This document shows, one piece after another, positions 9,232 to 14,238 of a stretch of DNA of 14,238 nucleotides. The first letter of the stretch is position 1. Each line of letters starts with the position of its first letter. The translations under genes were made by a program, and so were the position numbers. Under the pieces are notes generated by a model that was not told the DNA's origin, ran no database searches, and saw only the letters and a program-made list of their open reading frames with translations. Origin of the DNA: Chrysiogenia bacterium (lineage in GTDB: Bacteria > JAGRBM01); assembly GCA_020434085.1 (NCBI GenBank), contig JAGRBM010000459.1, positions 1 to 14,238 on the forward strand. The letters run 5' to 3'.

Positions 9232-10035
9232 TTACTGCACGGTGAGGGCGTCGGCCATGGCCAGGCTGCCATCCTCGGCGGGCTGCGCCTTGGTGAGCGC
9301 GGCCAGGTAGTTGCGCTGGTAGTACTTGTAGAAGTCCATCACGCGCGTGCGGTAGTTCTCCGGCACGCTGACGCCGTTGGCGAGAATGCCCTTGAGGCGG
9401 TAGGGCCCCAGGTTGTAGGCCGCCAGCGCCAGATCGTTGCGCTGGTAGATCTGCTTCATCTCGCTGAGGTAGGCGATGCCGATCTTCACGTTCTTGATGG
9501 GATCGGTCAGCGACTGGGGGCCTTCCCATTCGATGCCGATGCGCTCGGCGACGGCCTTGCCCACGAAGGGACGTACCTGCATCAGGCCCAGCGCGCCGAC
9601 GAAGGATTCGGCGTGGGTATCCCAGTAGCTTTCCTGGCGGATGACCGCGAGGGTGAGCAGGGGGTCGACGCCGCTCAGCCGGCTCTTCACGTAGATGATC
9701 TCGGCGAGTTGCGTGCGGGTATCGGCGTCCAGATAGTCGAGCTTCTCGTCGAGCATGGTGCGAACCAGCTCGAACTTGGTGCGCTCGCTCTTGGAGAGAA
9801 CCGCACCGTGAATCGCCTGCATGGAGGAAAGGCGCTCGCGCGCCGCCTGGCTGACGGCGCGATGGCCGAGCAGTCCGGTCGATTCGGCAAGTATCAGAAT
9901 CAGCGCCAGCGCAGCGATGCTGATGAGCCCGTAGGCGCGAATCACGCGCTGGGACCAACGGTAGCTGTGATCGGAATGGGCGTTTGAACGGGATCCGGTA
10001 ATCCGGGCGCTCAATATTTGGAGGACGTTCAACAT
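9232..10035 (-). CDS. Membrane-anchored lytic transglycosylase (SLT domain)
   Basis: 267 residues. A short cytoplasmic N-terminus is followed by one hydrophobic segment (about 35-57, AYGLISIAALALILILAES) that probably anchors the protein in the inner membrane or acts as an uncleaved signal. The SLT domain covers about 110-240: catalytic Glu135 in VIRQESYWD, GALGLMQVRP (147-156), KIGIAYL and ALAAYNLGP (203-211). This fits family 1 transglycosylases of the small MltE/Slt type, which cut the glycan backbone of peptidoglycan. No TPR or LysM domain is present. The ATG at 10035 is used; the Shine-Dalgarno before it is poor. It is the second peptidoglycan-cleaving enzyme in the window, but it is not co-transcribed with the large Slt. 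The last 25 residues form an Ala-rich tail of no clear role. Confidence 0.88.
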   Translation of the reverse strand: MLNVLQILSARITGSRSNAHSDHSYRWSQRVIRAYGLISIAALALILILAESTGLLGHRAVSQAARERLSSMQAIHGAVLSKSERTKFELVRTMLDEKLDYLDADTRTQLAEIIYVKSRLSGVDPLLTLAVIRQESYWDTHAESFVGALGLMQVRPFVGKAVAERIGIEWEGPQSLTDPIKNVKIGIAYLSEMKQIYQRNDLALAAYNLGPYRLKGILANGVSVPENYRTRVMDFYKYYQRNYLAALTKAQPAEDGSLAMADALTVQ

Positions 10036-10205
10036 GTCTTGCTCGTTGCTGTTTGCGGCCCTCTGAGGCGGCCGCGACCCTCGCCCTGCTCCCCTTTCCT
10101 ACGCACATTTGATGCCGTGGGAGCGATTCGGGACTCAAAAATTCGCCGCATTGCGTCAGCAAAATCGCAAACCTGCTGAAAATACTGGACTTTCATCGGA
10201 ATAAA

Positions 10206-10517
10206 TCAGCAGTCGGGGTGCGATGTCCGGGCAGGCGAGGTCGCTGAAGTGTCACCCGGAGTTGACGCAGTGTGTAGTAAATCACTGGAATTGCCGCCCA
10301 GGTGTCGCCTCAGCTTGTCGGCAACGTGCACCAGATTGGTGCGAAGTGCGGCAATTCCACCCTGAAATGAGAGGCTGAGGGCCTCGGCTTCATCGATGCC
10401 CATCAGTGCGGCGTCGGTCATCTGATCCAGACGGCACTGCAGTTCCTCAGCGAGGGCGGCGGTGTTTTCCCGCGCGGCCTCGAAAATCCTCAGGGGTTGT
10501 GTGCTGGTGGTGTTCAT
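10206..10517 (-). CDS. Small helical, phasin-like hypothetical protein
   Basis: 103 residues from the ATG at 10517. The first 75 residues read as amphipathic helices without Pro or Gly clusters (IFEAARENTAALAEELQ, MTDAALMGIDEAEALSLSF, GGIAALRTNLVHVADKLRR), similar in style to short phasins. The last 28 residues are a Ser/Thr/Pro-rich tail. Codon use is GC-rich at third positions, like its neighbours, but less so in the tail. It lies 73 nt downstream of the phasin stop in the same direction. No Shine-Dalgarno is visible, and the start codon comes 4 nt after the T-tract of a hairpin terminator, so expression depends on read-through. A longer reading frame to 10655 would overlap the phasin gene and cross the hairpin, and is rejected. 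Being a real gene is likely but not certain; the phasin link is inference. Confidence 0.5.
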   Translation of the reverse strand: MNTTSTQPLRIFEAARENTAALAEELQCRLDQMTDAALMGIDEAEALSLSFQGGIAALRTNLVHVADKLRRHLGGNSSDLLHTASTPGDTSATSPARTSHPDC

Positions 10518-10521
10518 GGCG

Positions 10522-10568
10522 CAAAAACCAAACCGGGGAGGGGTCCTCGGGAGGACCGGCCTCCCCGG
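10522..10568 (-). terminator. Intrinsic terminator or attenuator after the phasin gene
   Basis: On the minus strand CCGGGGAGG (10568-10560) pairs with CCTCCCCGG (10541-10533). Inside it GGTCCTC pairs with GAGGACC around a 2-nt loop, with a 2-nt bulge on one side. TTTGGTTTTT follows (10532-10523). The stem is 16 bp in all. It lies 22 nt past the phasin stop and immediately before the next start codon. Confidence 0.8.
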
Positions 10569-10590
10569 CTCGGGATCGATGCTGCGTCCC

Positions 10591-10962
10591 TTAGGCGTTG
10601 GCGCCCTGGGACTTCGTGGTGCGCTTGCGGGTGCCGGCCTTGGCGCTGGTGGCAAGCTTGTTGACCTTGCGGGCCAGCTTCTCGACGCGGTCGCTCAGGT
10701 CCTCGAGCTGACCGGCAGTCGGGAGGCCGATGGCGTTGACGACGCGCTCAACGCGCTCGGAAACCTGGTCTTCGAGATCTTCGCGCGAGTCACGGACGCG
10801 ATCGAGCAGCGACTCAAGGCGCTCACGGCCCGGCTCGAAGCGCTCCATGCTCTCGTCGACGAGGCGACGAAGCTCGTCCTCGACACGGGTGAGCGCCTGC
10901 TGGGCGGTCTCAAGGCGCGTACGCGCGAATTCGTTGATGGCATCGACTTGTTTTTCCAACAT
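10591..10962 (-). CDS. Phasin, polyhydroxyalkanoate granule-associated protein (PhaF/PhaI type)
   Basis: 123 residues, nearly all helical with heptad-like patterning (about 1-77). Then comes the signature NAIGLPTAGQLEDLSDRVEKLARKVNKL (76-103), typical of the poly(hydroxyalkanoate) granule-associated family in which a leucine-zipper-like segment follows a G-[IL]-P-[TS] motif. A basic Ala/Lys/Arg/Thr tail (TRKRTTKSQ) ends the protein, a short version of the PhaF tail that can contact nucleic acid. Phasins coat PHA granules in the cytoplasm and control their number and segregation. AGAGGGA lies about 10 nt before the ATG at 10962. A strong promoter with paired direct repeats is found 170-200 bp upstream, and a hairpin terminator follows the stop. 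No PHA synthase gene is in the window, so the storage role rests on the family alone. Confidence 0.82.
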   Translation of the reverse strand: MLEKQVDAINEFARTRLETAQQALTRVEDELRRLVDESMERFEPGRERLESLLDRVRDSREDLEDQVSERVERVVNAIGLPTAGQLEDLSDRVEKLARKVNKLATSAKAGTRKRTTKSQGANA

Positions 10963-11130
10963 CTTAATCTTTCCCTCTGCTTCTCTGTGAGAGTTTCACT
11001 TCCCCATTTTCCGGGGGGTTCTGTTCTGAAACTGGGCGGCCTGCGAGATGCTTGTCCGAGTTGATGGGTGCGCCGCGGGTGGTGTCCGTCGCTTGCTGTG
11101 GAAACAGCTTCCAGCGATGAACTGCGGCTC

Positions 11131-11159
11131 ATGATAGACACGCCGCGTCATCCCGTCAA
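11131..11159 (-). promoter_or_regulatory. Strong putative sigma-70 promoter of the phasin gene
   Basis: Minus strand: TTGACG (11159-11154), a spacer of exactly 17 nt, and TATCAT (11136-11131). The -35 is 5/6 and the -10 is 5/6 to consensus. An AT-rich stretch upstream (11161-11221, including TTTTTCC next to the -35) resembles an UP element. The predicted start near 11124 gives a leader of about 160 nt before the ATG at 10962. Confidence 0.6.
11138..11150 (-). promoter_or_regulatory. 13-bp direct repeat, promoter-spacer copy
   Basis: Minus strand TGACGCGGCGTGT, lying wholly within the spacer between the -35 and -10 of the phasin promoter. It matches the copy at 11170-11182 at 12 of 13 positions. 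A protein bound here would block RNA polymerase. Confidence 0.5.
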
Positions 11160-11169
11160 GGAAAAAGTA

Positions 11170-11182
11170 ACACGTCGCGTCA
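11170..11182 (-). promoter_or_regulatory. 13-bp direct repeat, upstream copy
   Basis: Minus strand TGACGCGACGTGT, 10 bp upstream of the phasin -35. Its offset from the downstream copy is 32 bp, about three helical turns, so two bound proteins would sit on the same DNA face. Confidence 0.5.
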
Positions 11183-11246
11183 GATTTTGATCTCGAAGGA
11201 ATAAAAAGGGATTAAATTTCAGTGGGTTAGGCAGTACGCGTTTGTA

Positions 11247-11435
11247 CTACCAGTCTTCGTCTTCCAGGGCCTGCTGCTTTTCTTCCAGCCATTTTTCCAG
11301 CGCCATCCGGTCGAAGCGCAGCTCCTCGCCCTCCCGGCGGTAGGGGATGAGCCCCTCCTCGGCCCAGGCGGTAATCACCTGCTCGGAAACCCCGATCAAA
11401 AGGCCCAGATCGGCGGCCGTGAGGACGTTCTGCAT
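11247..11435 (-). CDS. Small helix-turn-helix DNA-binding protein (MerR/excisionase-like)
   Basis: 62 residues from the ATG at 11435, chosen because AGGAGC lies about 5 nt upstream; a longer frame to 11471 has no such site. The product is one winged HTH of the excisionase/MerR type: VLTAADLGLLIGVSEQVITAWAEEG (4-28) is the helix-turn-helix, LIPYRREGEELRFDRMALEKWLEEK (29-53) is the wing and last helix, and an acidic tail (QALEDEDW) ends it. There is no effector-binding or dimerisation domain, so it may bind as an oligomer or with a partner. It lies 284 bp upstream of the phasin gene in the same direction and is divergent from the J-domain gene. The phasin promoter is a possible target; this is inference from position only. 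There is no integrase or phage gene nearby, so an excisionase role is unlikely. Confidence 0.75.
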   Translation of the reverse strand: MQNVLTAADLGLLIGVSEQVITAWAEEGLIPYRREGEELRFDRMALEKWLEEKQQALEDEDW

Positions 11436-11480
11436 TGGTTGCTCCTTTTGCCCCGGGTGCGGCGTCGGCAAGCCCGCCCC

Positions 11481-11486
11481 ACTATA
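11481..11486 (-). promoter_or_regulatory. Putative -10 element for the HTH gene
   Basis: TATAGT on the minus strand, 5/6 to the -10 consensus, 45 bp upstream of the ATG at 11435 in otherwise very GC-rich DNA. No recognisable -35 lies at the right distance, so it may need an activator. Confidence 0.3.
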
Positions 11487-11522
11487 GCGGATGGCCGGCC
11501 CGGCGGGCGAGGCCCGCCCGTC

Positions 11523-11551
11523 TTGGAAGGCCCGGGCCGGCCCGTTATGCT
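11523..11551 (+). promoter_or_regulatory. Putative promoter of the J-domain gene
   Basis: TTGGAA (11523-11528), a 17-nt GC-rich spacer and TATGCT (11546-11551), each 4/6 to consensus. The start near 11558 leaves about 46 nt to the ATG at 11604 and rules out the upstream start codons of the longer reading frame. Confidence 0.4.
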
Positions 11552-11603
11552 CTTTGCCTGCGGGGCGGCCAGTGGAGCCCTCCCTGCCCGGAGTTTTTCA
11601 GTC

Positions 11604-12116
11604 ATGGCCCGACGCGCGGGAGTTGCCGACATCTTCAATCTGCTTCGCCAGGACGGCGAGGCGCGCCGCCAGAGCATGCGCGATCTGGTGGACTCGCTGG
11701 CGCCGGGCCTCAACGCGCGGATCGAGGCCTTTGAGCGCCGCGCGCGCGAGGAAGCCGCCCGTTTCAACTCCGGCCAGAACGTCAACGACCCCCAGGCCGA
11801 GGCCATGGTCGACATGCTCTACGCCTATGTGAAGGGTCTCGAAGAACGCCCCGGCCCCAGGAGCCTGATTCGCAAGCGGGGGCTGAAGATGCTGCGCAAG
11901 GTTGTGGTGGAAGTCGAACTCTCCCTGCTTCCCCAGCGCAGCGAGGCCTTCAAGTTGCTGGGCGTCGAGCGCACCGAGAGCGTGGCCACCATCAAGACCA
12001 AATTCCGCACCCTGGCCCGCCGCCATCACCCCGATCTGCCTGGCGGGGATCATCGCAAGATGCAGGAACTCAATGAGGCCTACACCCTCATCATGCGGAT
12101 GAAGGGCGAGAACTAG
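11604..12116 (+). CDS. C-terminal J-domain protein (DnaJ-like co-chaperone)
   Basis: 170 residues from the ATG at 11604. The N-terminal part (1-110) is helical, rich in Arg and Glu, and not recognised. The C-terminal part (about 113-165) is a J domain: EAFKLLGVERTESVATIKTKFRTLARR, the invariant HPD at 142-144 (RRHHPDLPGG), then KMQELNEAYTLIM. J domains stimulate the ATPase of DnaK-type Hsp70; here no zinc-finger or substrate-binding domain is present, so it is a specialised type III partner that recruits Hsp70 through its own N-terminal region. GGAG lies about 10 nt before the ATG. Longer reading frames to 11439 start upstream of the likely promoter and are rejected. It is divergent from the HTH gene and convergent with FmdB across a terminator. 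The client is unknown. Confidence 0.85.
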   Translation: MARRAGVADIFNLLRQDGEARRQSMRDLVDSLAPGLNARIEAFERRAREEAARFNSGQNVNDPQAEAMVDMLYAYVKGLEERPGPRSLIRKRGLKMLRKVVVEVELSLLPQRSEAFKLLGVERTESVATIKTKFRTLARRHHPDLPGGDHRKMQELNEAYTLIMRMKGEN

Positions 12117-12141
12117 GCGCGTTCATTTTTCCACGTACAAC

Positions 12142-12179
12142 AAAAAACGCGGCCCGGTGGGCCGCGTTTTTCTTTTTTT
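12142..12179. terminator. Bidirectional intrinsic terminator
   Basis: AAAAAA, CGCGGCCC (12148-12155), loop GGT, GGGCCGCG (12159-12166), then TTTTTCTTTTTTT. It lies between the convergent J-domain (+) and FmdB (-) genes. The A-tract gives the T-tract for the minus strand. Confidence 0.92.
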
Positions 12180-12193
12180 CTGATTGAGCCGGG

Positions 12194-12421
12194 TCAGTCG
12201 CTCGAGGAGCTGTCGGAGCTGGACGATCCGCTGCCGCCGCCACTGCCGTAGCCGTCGGCGTACCAGCCGCCGCCCTTGAGGGAGAAGTTGGCGTTGCGCG
12301 AGATGAGGCGCTTGACCTCCTGGTCGGGGTGCTTGGGGCAGGTTTTGAGCGCGTCTTCTTTCATCGACTGCTGCACTTCGAAATGGCCGCACTTGGGGCA
12401 TTCATAGTCGTAGGTCGGCAT
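12194..12421 (-). CDS. FmdB-family zinc ribbon protein
   Basis: 75 residues from the ATG at 12421, chosen because GAGGAG lies 6 nt upstream. The FmdB signature MPTYDYECPKCGHFE opens the protein. Metal ligands appear to be Cys8, Cys11 and Cys28, with His31 in the place where most members have a fourth Cys (CPKH instead of CPxC). The conserved RLISRNANFSLKGGGWYADGY (39-59) follows, then a low-complexity Gly/Ser/Asp tail (about 60-75). The family was named from a methylotroph regulator of formamidase/amide genes, but in most bacteria its function is unknown; it is a small putative regulatory or metal-binding protein. It is convergent with the J-domain gene and divergent from argJ. Confidence 0.9.
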   Translation of the reverse strand: MPTYDYECPKCGHFEVQQSMKEDALKTCPKHPDQEVKRLISRNANFSLKGGGWYADGYGSGGGSGSSSSDSSSSD

Positions 12422-12501
12422 GGTGTTCTCCTCAGGCACTCCAACTCAGGGAGGATTCCGGCGGCTTGCGCGCGTGGGCGCCCGCCCGGGAAAGCGGGTT
12501 A

Positions 12502-12529
12502 AAGATAAGCGCGAAAATCCTCCGGTCAA
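12502..12529 (-). promoter_or_regulatory. Putative promoter of the FmdB gene
   Basis: Minus strand TTGACC (12529-12524), a 16-nt spacer and TATCTT (12507-12502); 5/6 and 4/6 to consensus. Transcription would start near 12496, giving a leader of about 75 nt. Confidence 0.4.
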
Positions 12530-12546
12530 GGCTTTTTGCCCACCCT

Positions 12547-12576
12547 TTGACACGGCGCGCCCTTGGTGCGAATCTT
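12547..12576 (+). promoter_or_regulatory. Possible promoter of argJ
   Basis: A consensus -35 TTGACA (12547-12552) is followed at 18 nt by AATCTT (12571-12576), only 3/6 to the -10 consensus. It lies back to back with the FmdB promoter. Weak because of the -10. Confidence 0.3.
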
Positions 12577-12639
12577 GCGCGCCTTCCGGGAGAATCGAAA
12601 AAACCCGGAAAAGATTACAGAAACAGGGGAATTACGCCC

Positions 12640-13863
12640 GTGGCCGCACCCGTCAAGCTCAAGCCGCTCCCGAAAAGCTCTCCCGTAAAGGGATTCACCT
12701 TCGCCCATCTGGCGGGGGGGCTGCGCTATTCGGGCCGTGCGGACATGGCACTCATCGTCGCCGATGAGCCCTGCGTGGCAGCCGGCGTGTTTACCCGCAA
12801 CCAGGTCGCGGCCGCGCCGGTGGTCGTGTCCAAAGAGGCCCTCAAGAAGGCGCGGCTTCACAAGGCCGTGTTCCTCAATGCCGGGCGGGCCAATGCGGGC
12901 ACCGGACACGAAGGTGAAAAAGACGCGCGAATCGTCGCGAAGAGTTTTGCCAAAGAGCTCGGCTGCAAGGCCGAGCAGATCCTTCTGTGCTCGACCGGCG
13001 TGATCGGCCAGCGCATCGATGCGCACAAGATCGTGGAGAAAGTTCCCGCGATTGTGGGCGGGCTTGGCGCGAAGGACTTCCCCTCGCTCGCTCGCGCGAT
13101 CATGACGACGGACACCTTTCCGAAGTTTGCGCGCGGTACCTTCAAGGCCGGCGGCAAGACCTACACTGTCGCCGGCATTGCGAAGGGCTCGGGCATGATC
13201 GCCCCGAACATGGCGACCATGCTCTCGGTGGTGCTCACCGACGCGCCCGTCTCGCGTGCGCCCATGCAGAAGCTGCTCAGGGAAGTGACCGACACGACCT
13301 TCAACGCGATTACCGTCGACGCCGACACCTCGACGAACGACACGCTATTCATGCTGGCCTCGGGCGCGGCGGGTGGCGCGATCATCGGTGCGGGTAGCCC
13401 CGCGCTGGGCGCGCTGCAGGAAGCGGTGCGCAAGGTGTGCCTGGATCTGGCCAAGCAGATCGCGATCGACGGCGAAGGTGCGACCAAGTTCGTTGCAGTG
13501 ACCGTGAAGGGCGCAAAGAACCTCGCCCAGGCGCGCGACGCGGCGAAGACCATCGCCGATTCGCCGCTCGTGAAAACTGCCATGGCCGGTGAAGACCCCA
13601 ACTGGGGACGAATCATCGCCGCGGCCGGACGATCGAAGGCGACCATCAACCAGTTCGACTACGAGCTCTACTTCGACAAGGTGCGGCTGGTTGGTAAGGG
13701 CAAGTACGCTGGCATCGCCGCCGAGAAGAAGGCCAACGCAATCATGAAGAAGGCCGAGTACGCCATCACGCTGGATCTCAAGCTCGGCAAGGCGGAAGCC
13801 ACCTTCTACACCTGCGACCTGACGAAGGACTACATCTCCATCAACGCGGACTACCGGTCGTAG
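12640..13863 (+). CDS. argJ: Glutamate N-acetyltransferase / amino-acid acetyltransferase ArgJ
   Basis: 407 residues, the normal ArgJ length. The enzyme moves the acetyl group from N-acetylornithine to glutamate in the cyclic arginine pathway; bifunctional forms also make N-acetylglutamate from acetyl-CoA. Visible family segments: GGLRYSGRADMALIV near the N-terminus, VFLNAGRANAGTG, ILLCSTGVIGQ, IAKGSGMIAPNMATMLSVVLTD (autocleavage expected between Ala192 and Thr193, Thr193 being the nucleophile of the beta chain), TVDADTSTNDT, GEDPNWGRIIAAAGRS, and the C-terminal YISINADYRS. The GTG at 12640 is taken as start because AGGGGA lies 9 nt upstream and MAAPVKLKPLP gives a normal N-terminus; a frame open to an ATG at 12466 adds 58 residues with no homology and would cross the promoter region. 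Whether it is mono- or bifunctional depends on the presence of argA/argE elsewhere. It is convergent with metF across paired terminators. Confidence 0.95.
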   Translation: MAAPVKLKPLPKSSPVKGFTFAHLAGGLRYSGRADMALIVADEPCVAAGVFTRNQVAAAPVVVSKEALKKARLHKAVFLNAGRANAGTGHEGEKDARIVAKSFAKELGCKAEQILLCSTGVIGQRIDAHKIVEKVPAIVGGLGAKDFPSLARAIMTTDTFPKFARGTFKAGGKTYTVAGIAKGSGMIAPNMATMLSVVLTDAPVSRAPMQKLLREVTDTTFNAITVDADTSTNDTLFMLASGAAGGAIIGAGSPALGALQEAVRKVCLDLAKQIAIDGEGATKFVAVTVKGAKNLAQARDAAKTIADSPLVKTAMAGEDPNWGRIIAAAGRSKATINQFDYELYFDKVRLVGKGKYAGIAAEKKANAIMKKAEYAITLDLKLGKAEATFYTCDLTKDYISINADYRS

Positions 13864-13885
13864 GAATCATTAGCCATTGCATGTA

Positions 13886-13914
13886 GGGGCGGGGTCTACC
13901 CGCCCCTTTTATTT
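13886..13914 (+). terminator. Intrinsic terminator of argJ
   Basis: GGGGCGGG (13886-13893), loop GTCTA, CCCGCCCC (13899-13906), then TTTTATTT. It lies 22 nt after the argJ stop. The whole element, including the preceding GTA, is repeated in inverted form at 13926-13953. Confidence 0.88.
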
Positions 13915-13925
13915 GGAGCGCCATG

Positions 13926-13949
13926 AAAAAGGGCGGGTAGACCCCGCCC
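13926..13949 (-). terminator. Intrinsic terminator of metF
   Basis: On the minus strand CCCGCCC and GGGCGGG (13949-13943 and 13937-13931) form a 7-bp stem, extended by one G, around GTCTA, followed by five T (13930-13926). It is a mirror copy of the argJ terminator: 13883-13905 and 13931-13953 are perfect complements over 23 bp. A long hairpin joining both is also possible. Confidence 0.85.
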
Positions 13950-13975
13950 CTACGTTTCGGATTGCTCTGCGAGCG

Positions 13976-14238
13976 TCACTTCCCGTACCCCTCGTCGTAG
14001 AGGGTCTGGAGAATCCGTCGCGTCGCGTCCGAGCGGTTGAGCGTATAGAAGTGGATACCCGGCGCGCCCTTGTCGAGGAGCTCGCGGCACTGCTGCGTGG
14101 CGTGTTCGACACCCTTGGCGAGTACGGCCTCGGCGTCGTCCTTGATAGTTTCGAGTTCGCCCAGCAGCTTGTCTGGAATCGTGGCGCCGCACATGCTGGT
14201 GAAGCGCTTGATCTGGTCGACGTTCAGGATCGGCATGA
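13976..14238 (-). CDS. metF: Methylenetetrahydrofolate reductase, C-terminal fragment (partial, runs off right edge)
   Basis: The last 87 or so codons of a minus-strand gene whose 5' part lies beyond the window. [21 protein letters not shown] is the internal MetF segment that normally follows the PGIMPI strand, so the Met at 14236 is not a start. [20 protein letters not shown] and [15 protein letters not shown] match the conserved C-terminal end of the barrel. MetF is an FAD enzyme that reduces 5,10-methylene-THF to 5-methyl-THF for methionine synthesis. It ends in EGYGK at 13976 and is convergent with argJ. The end is normal; truncation is only by the window edge. Confidence 0.93.
   Translation of the reverse strand, partial: MPILNVDQIKRFTSMCGATIPDKLLGELETIKDDAEAVLAKGVEHATQQCRELLDKGAPGIHFYTLNRSDATRRILQTLYDEGYGK

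Noticed and set aside
9050-10162. Minus-strand ORF of 370 residues overlapping the membrane lytic transglycosylase
   Set aside because: Out-of-frame shadow on the same strand as the real SLT-domain gene; Arg/Pro/His-rich nonsense composition, and it runs through a terminator.
10462-11064. Plus-strand ORF of 200 residues over the phasin gene
   Set aside because: Antisense to the phasin; the phasin frame has the GLPT signature and a good promoter.
12466-12639. 58-codon upstream extension of argJ
   Set aside because: Crosses the divergent promoter region and has no ArgJ-like sequence; the GTG at 12640 has a Shine-Dalgarno and gives normal length.
14234-14236. ATG at 14236 as start of an 86-residue gene
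   Set aside because: The sequence matches the interior of MetF, so this is an internal methionine of a gene cut by the window edge.

Overview
The window is about 14.2 kb of high-GC DNA, densely coded on both strands, with no mobile element, CRISPR array, tRNA or rRNA that I can see. The gene set is a GGxxNPF-type redox sensor kinase, a MshEN-domain protein next to a Roadblock protein, a PHA-granule phasin, an FmdB zinc ribbon, ArgJ and MetF. It suggests a chromosomal region of a Gram-negative, PHA-storing bacterium, most likely a deltaproteobacterial-type lineage (Myxococcota or Desulfobacterota sensu lato). That placement is inferred from gene content only and is weak.

Layout. At 1-3216, minus strand, a SERCA-like Ca2+ P-type ATPase is followed after 14 nt by the 5' part of a RegB/PrrB-like membrane histidine kinase, which runs off the left edge. 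At 3390-5980, plus strand, lie a TetR/FadR-like repressor with a perfect operator-like palindrome over its promoter, an orphan MshEN (GspE N-terminal) protein with an acidic linker and a GAF-like C-terminus, and a Roadblock/LC7 protein. At 5985-6188 are a perfect 25-bp inverted repeat (bidirectional terminator) and two inverted copies of a REP-like palindromic element. At 6205-8616 (minus) is a large TPR-rich lytic transglycosylase. At 8944-9165 (plus) is a small unknown helical protein. At 9232-10035 (minus) is a membrane-anchored lytic transglycosylase. At 10206-11435 (minus) are a small phasin-like ORF, a PhaF/PhaI-type phasin with a strong promoter carrying paired 13-bp direct repeats, and a mini HTH (MerR/excisionase-like) protein. 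At 11604-12116 (plus) is a C-terminal J-domain protein. At 12194-12421 (minus) is an FmdB zinc ribbon. At 12640-13863 (plus) is ArgJ. At 13976 to the right edge (minus) is the C-terminal end of MetF.

Regulation and punctuation. All four convergent gene pairs are separated by bidirectional intrinsic terminators. Several starts were moved downstream of the longest ORF because a Shine-Dalgarno or promoter sequence decides them: Roadblock, Slt, the small helical protein, HTH, J-domain, FmdB and ArgJ.

Most novel-looking items: the MshEN/GAF-like + Roadblock pair; the operon of a quinone-sensing-type kinase with a Ca2+ pump; the phasin promoter with 13-bp repeats 32 bp apart; the REP-like inverted pair; and a terminator hairpin abutting the start codon of the phasin-like ORF. 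I did not find a clearly new multi-gene defence or biosynthetic system.
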